DNA of 42,788 nt from Saccharofermentans sp. (GTDB taxonomy: Bacteria > Bacillota > Clostridia > Saccharofermentanales > Saccharofermentanaceae). The translations under genes were made by a program, and so were the position numbers. Below are positions 33,399-41,552 of this stretch, in pieces (the first letter of the stretch is position 1; each line of letters starts with the position of its first letter). The notes under the pieces are model-generated. The model was not told the DNA's origin, ran no database searches, and saw nothing but the letters and a program-made list of their open reading frames with translations. The DNA lies in NCBI GenBank assembly GCA_016292145.1, contig JAEFBA010000013.1, forward strand, positions 1 to 42,788. The letters are read 5' to 3'.

Positions 33399-34019
33399 AT
33401 GAAGGGTATATTTATAACTTTTGAGGGCATTGACGGATGCGGCAAGAGCACGCAGTGCGAGCTCCTTAAGGAATATCTTAAGGCTAATAACAAGGATTTC
33501 ATTTTCGTCAGGGAACCCGGCGGAACCGTTATCGGCGAGCGCATAAGGGAGATCCTTCTTGATAAGAAGAATACCCAGATGACTGCAAGGACCGAGCTTC
33601 TCTTATTTGAGGCTGCAAGAGCCCAGATAACGGATGAAGTGATCAAGCCCGCATTAGAAGAGGGGAAGATCGTTCTTTGCGACAGGTTCTTCGATTCGTC
33701 GTCGGCATATCAGGGAATGGCCAGAGGCATGGGCATGGACTTTGTTGCAGGCCTTAACATGGCAGCAACAGGCGGTCTTAAGCCTGATATCACTTTTTTC
33801 TTTGACATCAGTGCCGAACAAGCTCTGGAGAGAAGAGGCAAGAGAGGCGAAGCATCCGACAGGATCGAGCTTGCGGGCCTCAAGTTCCAGGAAGATGTAA
33901 GGAAGGGCTATCTTGAACTCGCCAAGTCTTCCGAAGGCCGCGTGGTCACGATAGATGCCTCTAAGGGAATAGATGAGATCTTTGAAGTGGTGAAGGGATC
34001 GTTGGAAGGGAAGATCTGA
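33399..34019 (+). CDS. tmk: Thymidylate kinase
   Basis: The 206-residue P-loop kinase phosphorylates dTMP to dTDP. Motifs: GIFITFEGIDGCGKSTQCELL (P-loop), FVREPGGTVIGERIR, the DRF/Y-type motif CDRFFDSSSAYQGMARG and LDISAEQALERR-like FFDISAEQALERRGKRG in the lid. Lid residues and length are normal. It stands 2 bases after the disordered protein gene and its TGA overlaps the holB ATG by one base, so the three are translated together. The order tmk-holB-ricT is conserved in many Firmicutes. Confidence 0.96.
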   Translation: MKGIFITFEGIDGCGKSTQCELLKEYLKANNKDFIFVREPGGTVIGERIREILLDKKNTQMTARTELLLFEAARAQITDEVIKPALEEGKIVLCDRFFDSSSAYQGMARGMGMDFVAGLNMAATGGLKPDITFFFDISAEQALERRGKRGEASDRIELAGLKFQEDVRKGYLELAKSSEGRVVTIDASKGIDEIFEVVKGSLEGKI

Positions 34020-35029
34020 TGGCTTTTTCGAATATCACAGGACAGAAGCAGATAAAGCTCAGATTAGCTGCCGAAGCTCAGAGAAGAGGCAGCGGAGCAT
34101 ACATGCTCTCAGGTCCTGCCGGTATGGGCAAAAGGCTCATCGCAGAAGAATTCGCAAAGGCTCTTATGTGCTCTGATGCAGGCCCGGACGGCGCCTGCGG
34201 AGTATGTTCCAACTGCAGGTATTTCGATAACTTCACGACACCTGACATCACAAGAGTCTATGAACCCGCGGAAACCAAGAACGTCAAGGTCGATTTCATT
34301 AAGGACAATGTCGTTGCGGAATCTTATCTGAAGCCGCAGTTCGCAAGGACCAAGACATTCATAATCGATTTCGATTATCTGGGCGTCGAGAGCCAGAATG
34401 CTCTCCTTAAATCGCTCGAAGAACCCAAGAAGGACGTGGTATTCATCCTTACGAGCTCGAATACCGATGCAGTCCTTGATACGGTCATGTCCAGAGTAAC
34501 AGAGATAAAGTTAGATCCTTATTCCGAGGAGGAACTGGAACAGATCGTAAAGGCAAATTGCCCTGATCTTGAGGAGTCCAAGGTCAAGGCGGCCGTATAT
34601 AACAGCGGCAGGATACCGGGGAAGGCCATAAGCCTTGCAAGAGAGGACTCCGGTGTAAGCATCAGGCATGAGATCAACAGCATTATGATCGGAATGCCAA
34701 TGGCGTCATATATCGATGTGCTCGAAGATTATGTCGATGTATTAACAGGCTTTAAGGATGATGCGAAGATCGCAGCTTCTGCGATCCTTTTATTCCTTGA
34801 CGATGTCGCAAGGCTCAGCAATTATCCTGATTGCCGCAAGATCAATAACGAAGCAGACAGGGAGGCGATCGAGAATTTCGTTGCCTCGAACAAACATATA
34901 ACAACACTTAAACTGGGAAGATGCACTGAGGCGGTCAATACCTTCTTAAGGGCTCTGGAGGTCAATTCGAATTTTGATTCCTCCGCATCCGCCATGCTTC
35001 TTCGAATACATGAGGAGCTTAAAAAATGA
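34019..35029 (+). CDS. holB: DNA polymerase III subunit delta'
   Basis: The 336-residue clamp-loader subunit has an AAA+ fold: Walker-A-like GPAGMGKRLIAEEFAKALMC, a zinc module of four Cys in DGACGVCSNCRYF, TFIIDFDYLGVESQNALLKSLEEPKKDVVFIL (delta' box and SRC-like SRVTEIK). Delta' is the stator of the clamp loader that places the sliding clamp on DNA. The P-loop is more intact than in Escherichia coli HolB; whether it binds ATP cannot be judged. It overlaps tmk by one base and ricT by four. Confidence 0.92.
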   Translation: MAFSNITGQKQIKLRLAAEAQRRGSGAYMLSGPAGMGKRLIAEEFAKALMCSDAGPDGACGVCSNCRYFDNFTTPDITRVYEPAETKNVKVDFIKDNVVAESYLKPQFARTKTFIIDFDYLGVESQNALLKSLEEPKKDVVFILTSSNTDAVLDTVMSRVTEIKLDPYSEEELEQIVKANCPDLEESKVKAAVYNSGRIPGKAISLAREDSGVSIRHEINSIMIGMPMASYIDVLEDYVDVLTGFKDDAKIAASAILLFLDDVARLSNYPDCRKINNEADREAIENFVASNKHITTLKLGRCTEAVNTFLRALEVNSNFDSSASAMLLRIHEELKK

Positions 35030-35916
35030 AGATCGTAAACTTAAGAACAAGAGATGCCGGCGTTACGCTGAGATTCCGCTGTGACGGCTATTCGCTCGCA
35101 TTGGGCGATGCAGTCATGGTGGAGCTTGAGACAGGCGAAGAGATCGCCTTCGTTGCACAGGAACCCTATGCCGAGGACACGAATGAGGAGATCCCTTACA
35201 TCAAGCGTATCGCAAGTGAGAAGGAACTTGAGAAGTATTACGATATCTGCGCCAAAGAGAAGGATGCTTTCTTCAAATGCAAGGAGCTCATCGCCGCACG
35301 CTCCATCGAGATGAACCTTGTTGACTGCGAGTACACGTTCGATATGAAGAAACTGACATTCTATTTCACGGCAGACGGCCGAGTAGACTTCAGAGAGCTC
35401 GTTAAGGACCTGGCATACACATTCCGCACCAGGATCGAGCTCCGTCAGATCGGCTCGAGAGACCAGGCAAAGCTTGTAGGCGGAATCGGCATGTGCGGAA
35501 GAGAGCTCTGCTGCTGCTCGTTCCTTAACCGTTTTGCACCAGTTAACTTAAAGCTTGCAAGATCACAGGGACTGTCTCTTAACCCGGGCAAGCTCAACGG
35601 CGCCTGCGGAAGGCTCATGTGCTGCCTCCAGTTTGAGAAGGAAGCTTATGACGATGCTCACAGAAGGCTCCCCGAGCCCGGTGCAAGAGTAAGGACACCG
35701 CGCGGAATGGGGCAGGTTACGGATGTTAACTATATCGAAGAAACACTGAGCATAAAGTTCGTATCAGAGAGCGAGACGGAGATCGAGAAGTTCTCTTGGG
35801 CTGATATTGAGGATCTGAACGGCGATATGGTCAAACATAACTCCAATAAGAACGATTTCAACGATTATCCCGACATGAACGGGGCATACAGCGACTTGGA
35901 AGGTGACGAAGGCTAA
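35026..35916 (+). CDS. ricT: PSP1-domain protein RicT (YaaT)
   Basis: The 296-residue protein has the PSP1 region (about 70-160) with VDCEYTFDMKKLTFYFTADGRVDFRELVKDLAYTFRTRIELRQIGSRDQAK. Two Cys clusters follow: GMCGRELCCCSFL and GACGRLMCCLQFE, which bind iron-sulfur clusters together with RicA and RicF in Bacillus subtilis. The Ric complex stimulates RNase Y and phosphorelay steps. The tail is Asn/Asp-rich. It overlaps holB by ATGA and is followed by a terminator, ending the operon. Confidence 0.92.
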   Translation: MKIVNLRTRDAGVTLRFRCDGYSLALGDAVMVELETGEEIAFVAQEPYAEDTNEEIPYIKRIASEKELEKYYDICAKEKDAFFKCKELIAARSIEMNLVDCEYTFDMKKLTFYFTADGRVDFRELVKDLAYTFRTRIELRQIGSRDQAKLVGGIGMCGRELCCCSFLNRFAPVNLKLARSQGLSLNPGKLNGACGRLMCCLQFEKEAYDDAHRRLPEPGARVRTPRGMGQVTDVNYIEETLSIKFVSESETEIEKFSWADIEDLNGDMVKHNSNKNDFNDYPDMNGAYSDLEGDEG

Positions 35917-35960
35917 GGTTTCCGACCGATGTCGATTTTTAGGTCATAAAAAGTGGCAGA

Positions 35961-35990
35961 AAAGGGTGTTTTTTAACAAACACCCTTTCT
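35961..35990 (+). terminator. Intrinsic terminator after ricT
   Basis: AAAGGGTGTTT (35961-35971) and AAACACCCTTT (35978-35988) form a perfect 11-bp stem with loop TTTAAC. The right arm ends in TTTCTT. Confidence 0.85.
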
Positions 35991-35995
35991 TATAC

Positions 35996-36024
35996 TTGTT
36001 GTATTTTGGGTTTTATGGAATAAT
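35996..36024 (+). promoter_or_regulatory. Probable promoter of the ferredoxin gene
   Basis: TTGTTG (35996-36001), a 17-base spacer and AATAAT (36019-36024). It is a moderate match, supported by its place between a terminator and an isolated gene. Confidence 0.55.
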
Positions 36025-36055
36025 CATCTCATTATCTGAATAGGAGGATATTTTT

Positions 36056-36226
36056 ATGGCATATGTAATTTCTGACGCTTGCGTATCTTGCGGTACTTGC
36101 GCTGACGGTTGCCCCGTTGGAGCTATTTCCCAGGGCGATACACAGTACAACATCGATCCCGATGTTTGCGTATCCTGCGGTGCTTGCGAAGCTTCCTGCC
36201 CTACAGGTGCTATCGCTGAAGGCTAA
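36056..36226 (+). CDS. 2[4Fe-4S] ferredoxin
   Basis: The short frame encodes 56 residues, MAYVISDACVSCG to PTGAIAEG. Each half carries a cluster motif: CVSCGTCADGCPVGAI (Cys9, 12, 15, 19) and CVSCGACEASCPTGAI (Cys38, 41, 44, 48), so two [4Fe-4S] clusters are bound. It is the clostridial-type electron carrier that serves pyruvate:ferredoxin oxidoreductase and hydrogenases. The internal repeat comes from gene duplication. TAGGAGG precedes the ATG. It has its own promoter and terminator, typical of a highly expressed single gene. Confidence 0.96.
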   Translation: MAYVISDACVSCGTCADGCPVGAISQGDTQYNIDPDVCVSCGACEASCPTGAIAEG

Positions 36227-36255
36227 TCGTAAGTTATAATCGATAAGCAGATTAC

Positions 36256-36289
36256 AGAGGTCATCCTTAGGGGTGACCTCTTTTTTTGT
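36256..36289 (+). terminator. Intrinsic terminator after ferredoxin
   Basis: AGAGGTCA (36256-36263) pairs with TGACCTCT (36274-36281), extended inward by T-G, C-G and C-G pairs, followed by a T7 run. Confidence 0.92.
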
Positions 36290-36312
36290 TGTGATTGGCT
36301 AGGAGCGTTGCA

Positions 36313-36358
36313 GCACGGTGGAGGCGGACCACACTGCACGGTGGAGGCGGACCACACT
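36313..36358. repeat. Exact 23-bp tandem duplication
   Basis: The 23-bp unit at 36313-36335 (GCACGGTGG...ACCACACT) is repeated without change at 36336-36358. It is in the 286-base gap between ferredoxin and the hybrid kinase. After it, 36370-36419 has interleaved complementary segments (GTTGCCT/AGGCAAC and CCGGG/CCCGG). A TATAAT at 36469-36474 probably belongs to the kinase promoter; a TTTACT at 36447-36452 (16-base spacer) could be its -35. The repeats are upstream of that promoter and may be protein-binding sites or a slippage product. Confidence 0.85.
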
Positions 36359-36512
36359 TTTAAGGGTTTGTTGCCTTCCGGGCGGACAAAAAGCAACATT
36401 ACAGGCAACACGGCCCCGGGTGATGCAAAACTCATAAAACATTGATTTTACTGTATCTTATTAGATAGTATAATTCAGTTATAAAAATACCGGATTGGAG
36501 GGGGAATGCACC

Positions 36513-38921
36513 GTGTTATCAAAGCACAGTCTGTCTACTAAGATTATTCTCATGGTAGAGTGCATTCTGCTCGTCTCCAGTATCTTTTTCTGTTCGGTAT
36601 CGATCTACAGATCCAGAGTAGGCATCCGCAAGGCCATCCAGCAGCGTATGCTCGACATCGCCAATTGTGCGGCAGGTTCTGTCAGCGGCGAAGACATGAA
36701 GTATCTCACGGAAGATGCCGTTGGCGACGACAATTACAACAAGATCTATAACACTCTTGCTGTCTTCAGAGACAATGTAGAGCTTGAGTACGTTTACTGT
36801 ATCAAGGAAGCAGGTCCTGACAGCTTTATCTTCACGATGGACTTGGACTTAGTGGATCCCGCAAGCTACGGCGACAGCGTTGAATATACCGTAGCGCTTT
36901 CAAGTGCTGCGAAGGGAAGAGCTTCCGTGGACGAGACCCCTTATACGGATAAGTGGGGAGAGTTCTACAGTGCGTACAGCCCTGTATTTGACGCGCAGGG
37001 CAATGTCTCCGGCATTATAGCGGTCGACTTTTCCGTAAGCTGGTTTGAAGACCAGCTGTCGGCACAGACAAGGTCCACTGTAATAGGATATGTGATAATC
37101 CTCGTTATATCGCTCCTGGTCGGTGCTGTTCTGGCGCTTCTTACAGTAAGACCTTATGTTAAGGCTCAGGGCGAGCTCCTTGAGGAGAAGGTAAGAGCCG
37201 AGAGCGCAAATAATGCGAAGAGTGACTTCCTTGCGAACATGTCTCATGAGATCAGAACTCCCATCAATGCCGTATTGGGCATGAATGAGATGATAATACG
37301 TGAGAACCACAGGGCTATGGACCTTGCGGCAAGCGATCCGCTGCTCGTTAAGGATTCTTTGGAGAACATCAGTGTTTACGCAGGCGATGTTAAGAAGGCC
37401 GGACATAACCTTCTTGCAATAGTTAACGATATCCTGGATTTCTCCAAGATCGAAGCGGGCCGCATGGACCTTCTTGAAGCACCTTACCAGTTAAGCTCGC
37501 TCATTAACGATATAAATAACATGATCCTCTTCAAGGCGCAGGATAAGGGCCTTAAGTTTACCGTAGAAGTCGATCCTTCCATCCCTGATGAACTGTCCGG
37601 TGATGAAGTCAGGATCCGTCAGATATTTACGAACCTTCTGAATAATGCCGTCAAGTTTACGGACAAGGGTTCAGTCAGCCTTAAGATCCGCGGCAAGAGG
37701 ACAGAAGAAGGGAAGATCAATCTAGTCATCACTGTCTGGGATACCGGAATCGGCATCAAGCCTGAAGATCGGGATATGCTTTTTAAGAAGTTCGAGAGAC
37801 TCGAAATGGAGCGCAACAACACTATCGAAGGCACCGGCTTAGGACTTGCTATCACCAAGAGCCTTATCGATCTTATGAACGGTACTATCGAAGTCGAGAG
37901 CGAATACGGCAAGGGTTCCATCTTTACCGTTACGATCCCTCAGACTATTGCTTCTGAAGAGCCTATTGGCGATTTCCAGGCGCGTCTTAAGGAGCACCTG
38001 CCGGGTGACAGGCCGTATAAGGAGTCTTTCAGGGCGCCTGAAGCGGTCATCCTTATCGTTGACGACACGAGGATCAATCTTACGGTTGCGGTCAATCTCC
38101 TGAAGAATACCAAGATGAAGATAGATACTGCCATATCCGGTGCGGATGCAGTCAATATGGCCGCTAAGACCAGGTATGACATCATCTTCATGGACCAGCG
38201 CATGCCGGAGATGGACGGAACTGAAGCATTCCACAAGATCCGCGATGATGAGAACAGCTTAAGCCATGATGTACCTGTCATCTGCCTTACTGCCGATGCC
38301 GTAATAGGCGCGAAGGAAAGGTATCTTGCAGAGGGCTTTTCTGATTATCTTACAAAGCCTATCGACAACTACGCGCTTGAGAAGATGATAATGAAATATC
38401 TGCCTGACAATAAGGTCGAGAGGGTCAAGGATGAGCCCAAGATGACGACGATCGAAGAGGGCACTTCGGAGGATGCATTTACGATCCTGCGCTCTGTCGG
38501 CATCGAGCCCAAGGCCGGCCTTAAGTACTGCCAGGATGATGAGGCTCTGTACCGTTCGCTCCTTGCCGAATATGCATACGGTGAACTCGAAAAGTCGCAC
38601 AACCTGCAAAAGAGCTACGAGAATGAGAACTGGCATGATTATTCCATCTATGTTCATGCGCTTAAGAGTTCATCTAAGATGATCGGTGCATCTGCACTGT
38701 CACTTCGTGCCGCTAAGCTCGAAGCTGCTGCGAATGCCGTTGACAGCGGAACGATAAAGACTGAACATGATATGCTGATGGAAGAATATGAAGTGGTTAC
38801 GGCAGTTATCCGTTCAGTGATACCCAAATCTGAATTGAATTCCGAAGATGACGGCGTGACCGAGTTCTCGCCCAGCGATGACGTGATGGAATTCCTGCCG
38901 AGCAGTGAGATTGACGATTAA
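36513..38921 (+). CDS. Hybrid sensor histidine kinase (Cache-HisKA-HATPase-REC-HPt)
   Basis: The 802-residue protein starts at GTG 36513, which has GGAGGGGG 8 bases before it. Order: membrane helix (about 6-28), an external Cache-like sensor (30-185, including WGEFYSAYSPVFDAQGNVSGIIAVDFS), a second helix (about 189-212), a HisKA with His245 in NMSHEIRTPINAVLGM, an HATPase with NNAVKFTD, DTGIGI and GTGLGLAI, a receiver domain with Asp561 in FMDQRMPEMDG and Lys615, and a C-terminal HPt with His715 in VHALKSSSKMIGA. It can run an intramolecular His-Asp-His relay; the final receiver is elsewhere. The signal is unknown. Confidence 0.93.
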   Translation: MLSKHSLSTKIILMVECILLVSSIFFCSVSIYRSRVGIRKAIQQRMLDIANCAAGSVSGEDMKYLTEDAVGDDNYNKIYNTLAVFRDNVELEYVYCIKEAGPDSFIFTMDLDLVDPASYGDSVEYTVALSSAAKGRASVDETPYTDKWGEFYSAYSPVFDAQGNVSGIIAVDFSVSWFEDQLSAQTRSTVIGYVIILVISLLVGAVLALLTVRPYVKAQGELLEEKVRAESANNAKSDFLANMSHEIRTPINAVLGMNEMIIRENHRAMDLAASDPLLVKDSLENISVYAGDVKKAGHNLLAIVNDILDFSKIEAGRMDLLEAPYQLSSLINDINNMILFKAQDKGLKFTVEVDPSIPDELSGDEVRIRQIFTNLLNNAVKFTDKGSVSLKIRGKRTEEGKINLVITVWDTGIGIKPEDRDMLFKKFERLEMERNNTIEGTGLGLAITKSLIDLMNGTIEVESEYGKGSIFTVTIPQTIASEEPIGDFQARLKEHLPGDRPYKESFRAPEAVILIVDDTRINLTVAVNLLKNTKMKIDTAISGADAVNMAAKTRYDIIFMDQRMPEMDGTEAFHKIRDDENSLSHDVPVICLTADAVIGAKERYLAEGFSDYLTKPIDNYALEKMIMKYLPDNKVERVKDEPKMTTIEEGTSEDAFTILRSVGIEPKAGLKYCQDDEALYRSLLAEYAYGELEKSHNLQKSYENENWHDYSIYVHALKSSSKMIGASALSLRAAKLEAAANAVDSGTIKTEHDMLMEEYEVVTAVIRSVIPKSELNSEDDGVTEFSPSDDVMEFLPSSEIDD

Positions 38922-38933
38922 GAAGAGGTTATT

Positions 38934-39107
38934 ATGGCCAATTGTGAGACATGCCAATATGCTTATATAGACGAAGAGACGGGCGAAGCTGTCTGCGATC
39001 TTGATCTTGATGAAGATGAAGTCATAAGATTATCGAGCCGTCCTGTCAAAGAGTGCCCGTTCTATAAGGACGGAGATGAATATAAGACGGTAAGACACCA
39101 GATGTGA
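38934..39107 (+). CDS. Small four-Cys protein (DUF6472-like)
   Basis: The 57-residue frame reads MANCETCQYAYIDEETGEAV, then CDLDLDEDEVIRLSSRP and VKECPFYKDGDEYKTVRHQM. Cys4, Cys7, Cys21 and Cys41 could bind a metal. The acidic DLDEDE followed by CP-Y/F-x-x-x-DEY is, as I recall, the mark of a small Firmicute family (DUF6472); its function is unknown. AAGAGG precedes the ATG, 12 bases after the kinase stop, and the deacetylase gene begins 19 bases after its stop, so it is the middle gene of a possible three-gene operon. Confidence 0.8.
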   Translation: MANCETCQYAYIDEETGEAVCDLDLDEDEVIRLSSRPVKECPFYKDGDEYKTVRHQM

Positions 39108-39126
39108 TCTTGCGTTAGGAGAGGAA

Positions 39127-39822
39127 ATGATCAGAGCATTACTTACGATAGATGATGTTTCATCTGAGAACACACCGGCAATAGTTGATTATCTTTGCAG
39201 CAAGAATATCAAAGTCATTATGTTCATGGTGGGGCAGTGGGCCGAGAACCACCCGGACGAGCTGGTCTATGCGTTAAAGCACGGAATGATCGTGGGCAAC
39301 CACAGTTATACGCATCCGCATTTCTCGGAGATAAGCTTCGAGGAGGCAAAAGAAGAGATCTTAAAGAACGAAGAAGTCCTCGACCGTTTCTATGAGCAGG
39401 CAGGTGTAGAGAGGCGCTTCAGACCGTTCCGTTTCCCTTATGGTGACAAGGGCGGTGATAACAAGGCGCTTCTGCAGGACTTTCTTAAGGGAAACGCCTT
39501 TGACAAGGTTAAGGATACTGAGCTCGGCTATCCGTGGTGGAGTGAGCGCGGACTTGATAAGGACATCGATACGTTCTGGACATTCGATTTTGCGGAATAC
39601 TGTATCAGGCCGGGCAGCGGATTCGGTTTGGAAGATGTTATGAAGAGGATCCATGACAGTGATCCTGAAGACGGTGCTGTGCTCCTTAGGGACAACAGCT
39701 CCCACATTCTCCTTCTTCATGCACATGATGAGACTGAAGCGCTTGTTCCGGGCTATTACAAGATCTTCATAGAGGAGCTTCTAAAGAACGGCGTGGAATT
39801 TATCGATCCTGAATTTATCTGA
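39127..39822 (+). CDS. Polysaccharide deacetylase (CE4/NodB family)
   Basis: The 231-residue protein has the CE4 motifs: MIRALLTIDD with the paired Asp9-Asp10, the metal site H59-S-Y-T-H63 in VGNHSYTHPHF, the loop FRFPYG (100-106) and the closing LLHAHDETEALV. These enzymes remove acetyl groups from N-acetylglucosamine in peptidoglycan or chitin-like polymers. There is no signal peptide or membrane helix, so as written it is cytoplasmic, unlike typical PgdA. The substrate may be an intracellular sugar. TAGGAGAGG precedes the ATG. A terminator follows. Confidence 0.88.
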   Translation: MIRALLTIDDVSSENTPAIVDYLCSKNIKVIMFMVGQWAENHPDELVYALKHGMIVGNHSYTHPHFSEISFEEAKEEILKNEEVLDRFYEQAGVERRFRPFRFPYGDKGGDNKALLQDFLKGNAFDKVKDTELGYPWWSERGLDKDIDTFWTFDFAEYCIRPGSGFGLEDVMKRIHDSDPEDGAVLLRDNSSHILLLHAHDETEALVPGYYKIFIEELLKNGVEFIDPEFI

Positions 39823-39848
39823 TAAAGACAGTAGCTGTTGACTATTAT

Positions 39849-39876
39849 TTGGCCGGGTATTCCGGCCTTTATTTTC
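39849..39876 (+). terminator. Intrinsic terminator after the deacetylase
   Basis: GGCCGG (39851-39856) pairs with CCGGCC (39862-39867) around GTATT, followed by TTTATTTTC. Confidence 0.8.
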
Positions 39877-39907
39877 GGGATATCTGCGAAGAACTTTGCG
39901 GTGTTTT

Positions 39908-39942
39908 TGGCAACTCATGTCGCGCATATGGCAACTCGCGTC
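39908..39942 (+). promoter_or_regulatory. Predicted LytTR operator (21-bp phased direct repeats)
   Basis: TGGCAACTC-NN-GTC occurs at 39908-39921 and again at 39929-39942, exactly 21 bases apart, two turns of DNA. LytTR regulators bind pairs of ~9-bp direct repeats with 12-base gaps, giving the same phase. The site ends 8 bases before the -35 box, the position expected for an activator. The second repeat also forms, with the first, the interrupted palindrome CTCATG...CATGAG. The core sequence differs from the textbook LytTR consensus, so the assignment is by geometry and context. Confidence 0.65.
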
Positions 39943-39950
39943 ATGAGCCG

Positions 39951-39979
39951 TTGAATGACTTTCCGGACTTTGCTATTTT
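39951..39979 (+). promoter_or_regulatory. Promoter of the ABC/LytTR/DUF3021 operon
   Basis: TTGAAT (39951-39956), a 17-base spacer and TATTTT (39974-39979), a modest promoter that would profit from activation. The leader is about 24 bases. Confidence 0.7.
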
Positions 39980-40009
39980 CGAGCCGGCAAAGGAAAAAGG
40001 AGACAGGAT

Positions 40010-40873
40010 ATGATCAATGCAAAAGATATATGCAAGAGCTTCTCGGATAAACAGGTGCTTTCAGGGATCGATCTGGATATAAAGCCGGGTATGATCTTCG
40101 GATTGCTCGGACCGTCCGGTGCAGGCAAGACGACACTTATTAAGATAATCACGGGGCAGACCGGGTTCGACTCGGGTGAGGTCAGTGTTTTCGGGAAGTC
40201 CGTAAAAGACCTGACAGGCGATGATAAAAAGCAGATCGGCATCATGATGGACGATCACGGAGTTTACGACAGATTGTCTGTTGCAGATAACCTTAAGATC
40301 TTCTGCGATATCTACGGCATCCCTTATTCAGGTATAGGCAAAGCGCTTGAAGAAGTCGGTCTTTCTGACAGTGCCAAAAAGCCTGCGGCAAAGCTCTCGA
40401 AAGGAATGCTCGCAAGATTAAAGCTTGCCAGGGTGTTCATGGTGTCTCCGAAGATCTTGTTCCTTGATGAACCGACAAGCGGTTTAGACCCCATGACGAT
40501 GAAATATATCCACAGGCTCATTCTGGACCGCAAAGATTCAGGCTGTACGGTCTTCCTTACGACACACAATATGGAGGAGGCGGCAGTGCTGTGTGATGAT
40601 GTCGCGCTCCTGAATGAGGGGAAGATCGTCGACCGCGGCGCACCTTCTGAGATATGCAGAAGATATAACCATCAGAAGAAGATAAATATACACCTTAAAA
40701 CCGGTGAGGAGATCTCTTTCCCGCACGGTGCGGAATCTGCAGAAAAGATCAGCAGTCTTATAGCACAGGGAAAGGTCGAGACGATACATTCATCAGAACC
40801 TACACTGGAGACCGTGTTCATTGAACTGACCGGAAGAAAACTCGAAGCGGAAGAGGAGATCAGATATGCATAA
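40010..40873 (+). CDS. ABC transporter ATP-binding protein
   Basis: The 287-residue nucleotide-binding subunit has Walker A GPSGAGKTT (34-42), the signature LSKGMLARLKLARVF (from 129), Walker B ILFLDEPTSGLD (149-160) and the switch histidine in TTHNMEEA. The signature is LSKGM in place of LSGGQ, and the Q-loop glutamine appears to be Asp81 in IMMDDHGVY, both as in some ABC-2 exporters. The C-terminal ~70 residues match ABC-2 ATPases. It works with the permease that overlaps by 8 bases. It is probably an exporter of a drug, peptide or lipid, controlled by the LytTR protein. AAAAAGGAG precedes the ATG. Confidence 0.92.
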   Translation: MINAKDICKSFSDKQVLSGIDLDIKPGMIFGLLGPSGAGKTTLIKIITGQTGFDSGEVSVFGKSVKDLTGDDKKQIGIMMDDHGVYDRLSVADNLKIFCDIYGIPYSGIGKALEEVGLSDSAKKPAAKLSKGMLARLKLARVFMVSPKILFLDEPTSGLDPMTMKYIHRLILDRKDSGCTVFLTTHNMEEAAVLCDDVALLNEGKIVDRGAPSEICRRYNHQKKINIHLKTGEEISFPHGAESAEKISSLIAQGKVETIHSSEPTLETVFIELTGRKLEAEEEIRYA

Positions 40874-41552
40874 TGTCGGCGTTATCTTTAAAAAGCAGCT
40901 GAAGGATACATTGAAGAATAAGACTGTTCTTATCCAGTTCATAATGTTTCCGGCAATGACGCTCCTGATGGAAAATGCGGTCAAGATCCCTGACATGCCG
41001 GAGCTGTTCTTTACCAAACTGTTCTCTGTCATGTTCCTTGGAATGGCGCCGATAACATCGGCTGCGGCGATAATCTCAGAAGAGAAGGAAAAGAACACAC
41101 TGCGTGTTCTGACGATGGCAAATGTCAAGGCCTGGGAATATCTTCTTGGCGTCGGTCTTTATGTCTGGACGCTCTGCGTGGCGGGCGCAGGGATAATGGC
41201 AACAGGGCTTCCTGCATCAGACATTCCGTTCTACCTTGGCATTATGGCAGCAGGATTAGTGATCTCTGTGGTTATCGGTGCGTGCATAGGAGTGTTCTCT
41301 GCAAACCAGATGTCTGCAACGTCGCTCTTTGTGCCTGTCATGATGGTCTTCTCGTTTTCGCCCATGCTTGCGATGTTCAATGATAAAATAGAGAAGGTCG
41401 CCAGGATCTTTTATACGCAGCAGCTCAGAGTCCTGATGAACCAAATGTCTTTTGAGGGAATTAAGACGGAGAGCATACTGATCCTTATAGTGAATGCTGT
41501 GCTGGCGGTCGTGCTGTTTTTCGTGGCTTTCAGGAAAAAAGGACTTGAATGA
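40866..41552 (+). CDS. ABC-2 type transporter permease
   Basis: The 228-residue membrane protein has six predicted helices with an ABC-2 layout: MHNVGVIFKKQLKDTLKNKTVLIQFIMFP at the start, SEEKEKNTLRVLTMANVKAWEYL, which is the conserved cytoplasmic coupling stretch, and several helices in the second half, ending in a basic AFRKKGLE. It would form a homodimer or work with the ATPase encoded just upstream. Its substrate is unknown. Its TGA overlaps the next start (ATGA), indicating one message. Confidence 0.88.
   Translation: MHNVGVIFKKQLKDTLKNKTVLIQFIMFPAMTLLMENAVKIPDMPELFFTKLFSVMFLGMAPITSAAAIISEEKEKNTLRVLTMANVKAWEYLLGVGLYVWTLCVAGAGIMATGLPASDIPFYLGIMAAGLVISVVIGACIGVFSANQMSATSLFVPVMMVFSFSPMLAMFNDKIEKVARIFYTQQLRVLMNQMSFEGIKTESILILIVNAVLAVVLFFVAFRKKGLE

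Noticed and set aside
36290..36500. Riboswitch before the hybrid kinase
   Set aside because: No known aptamer core was recognised, and the likely promoter is downstream of the structured part.
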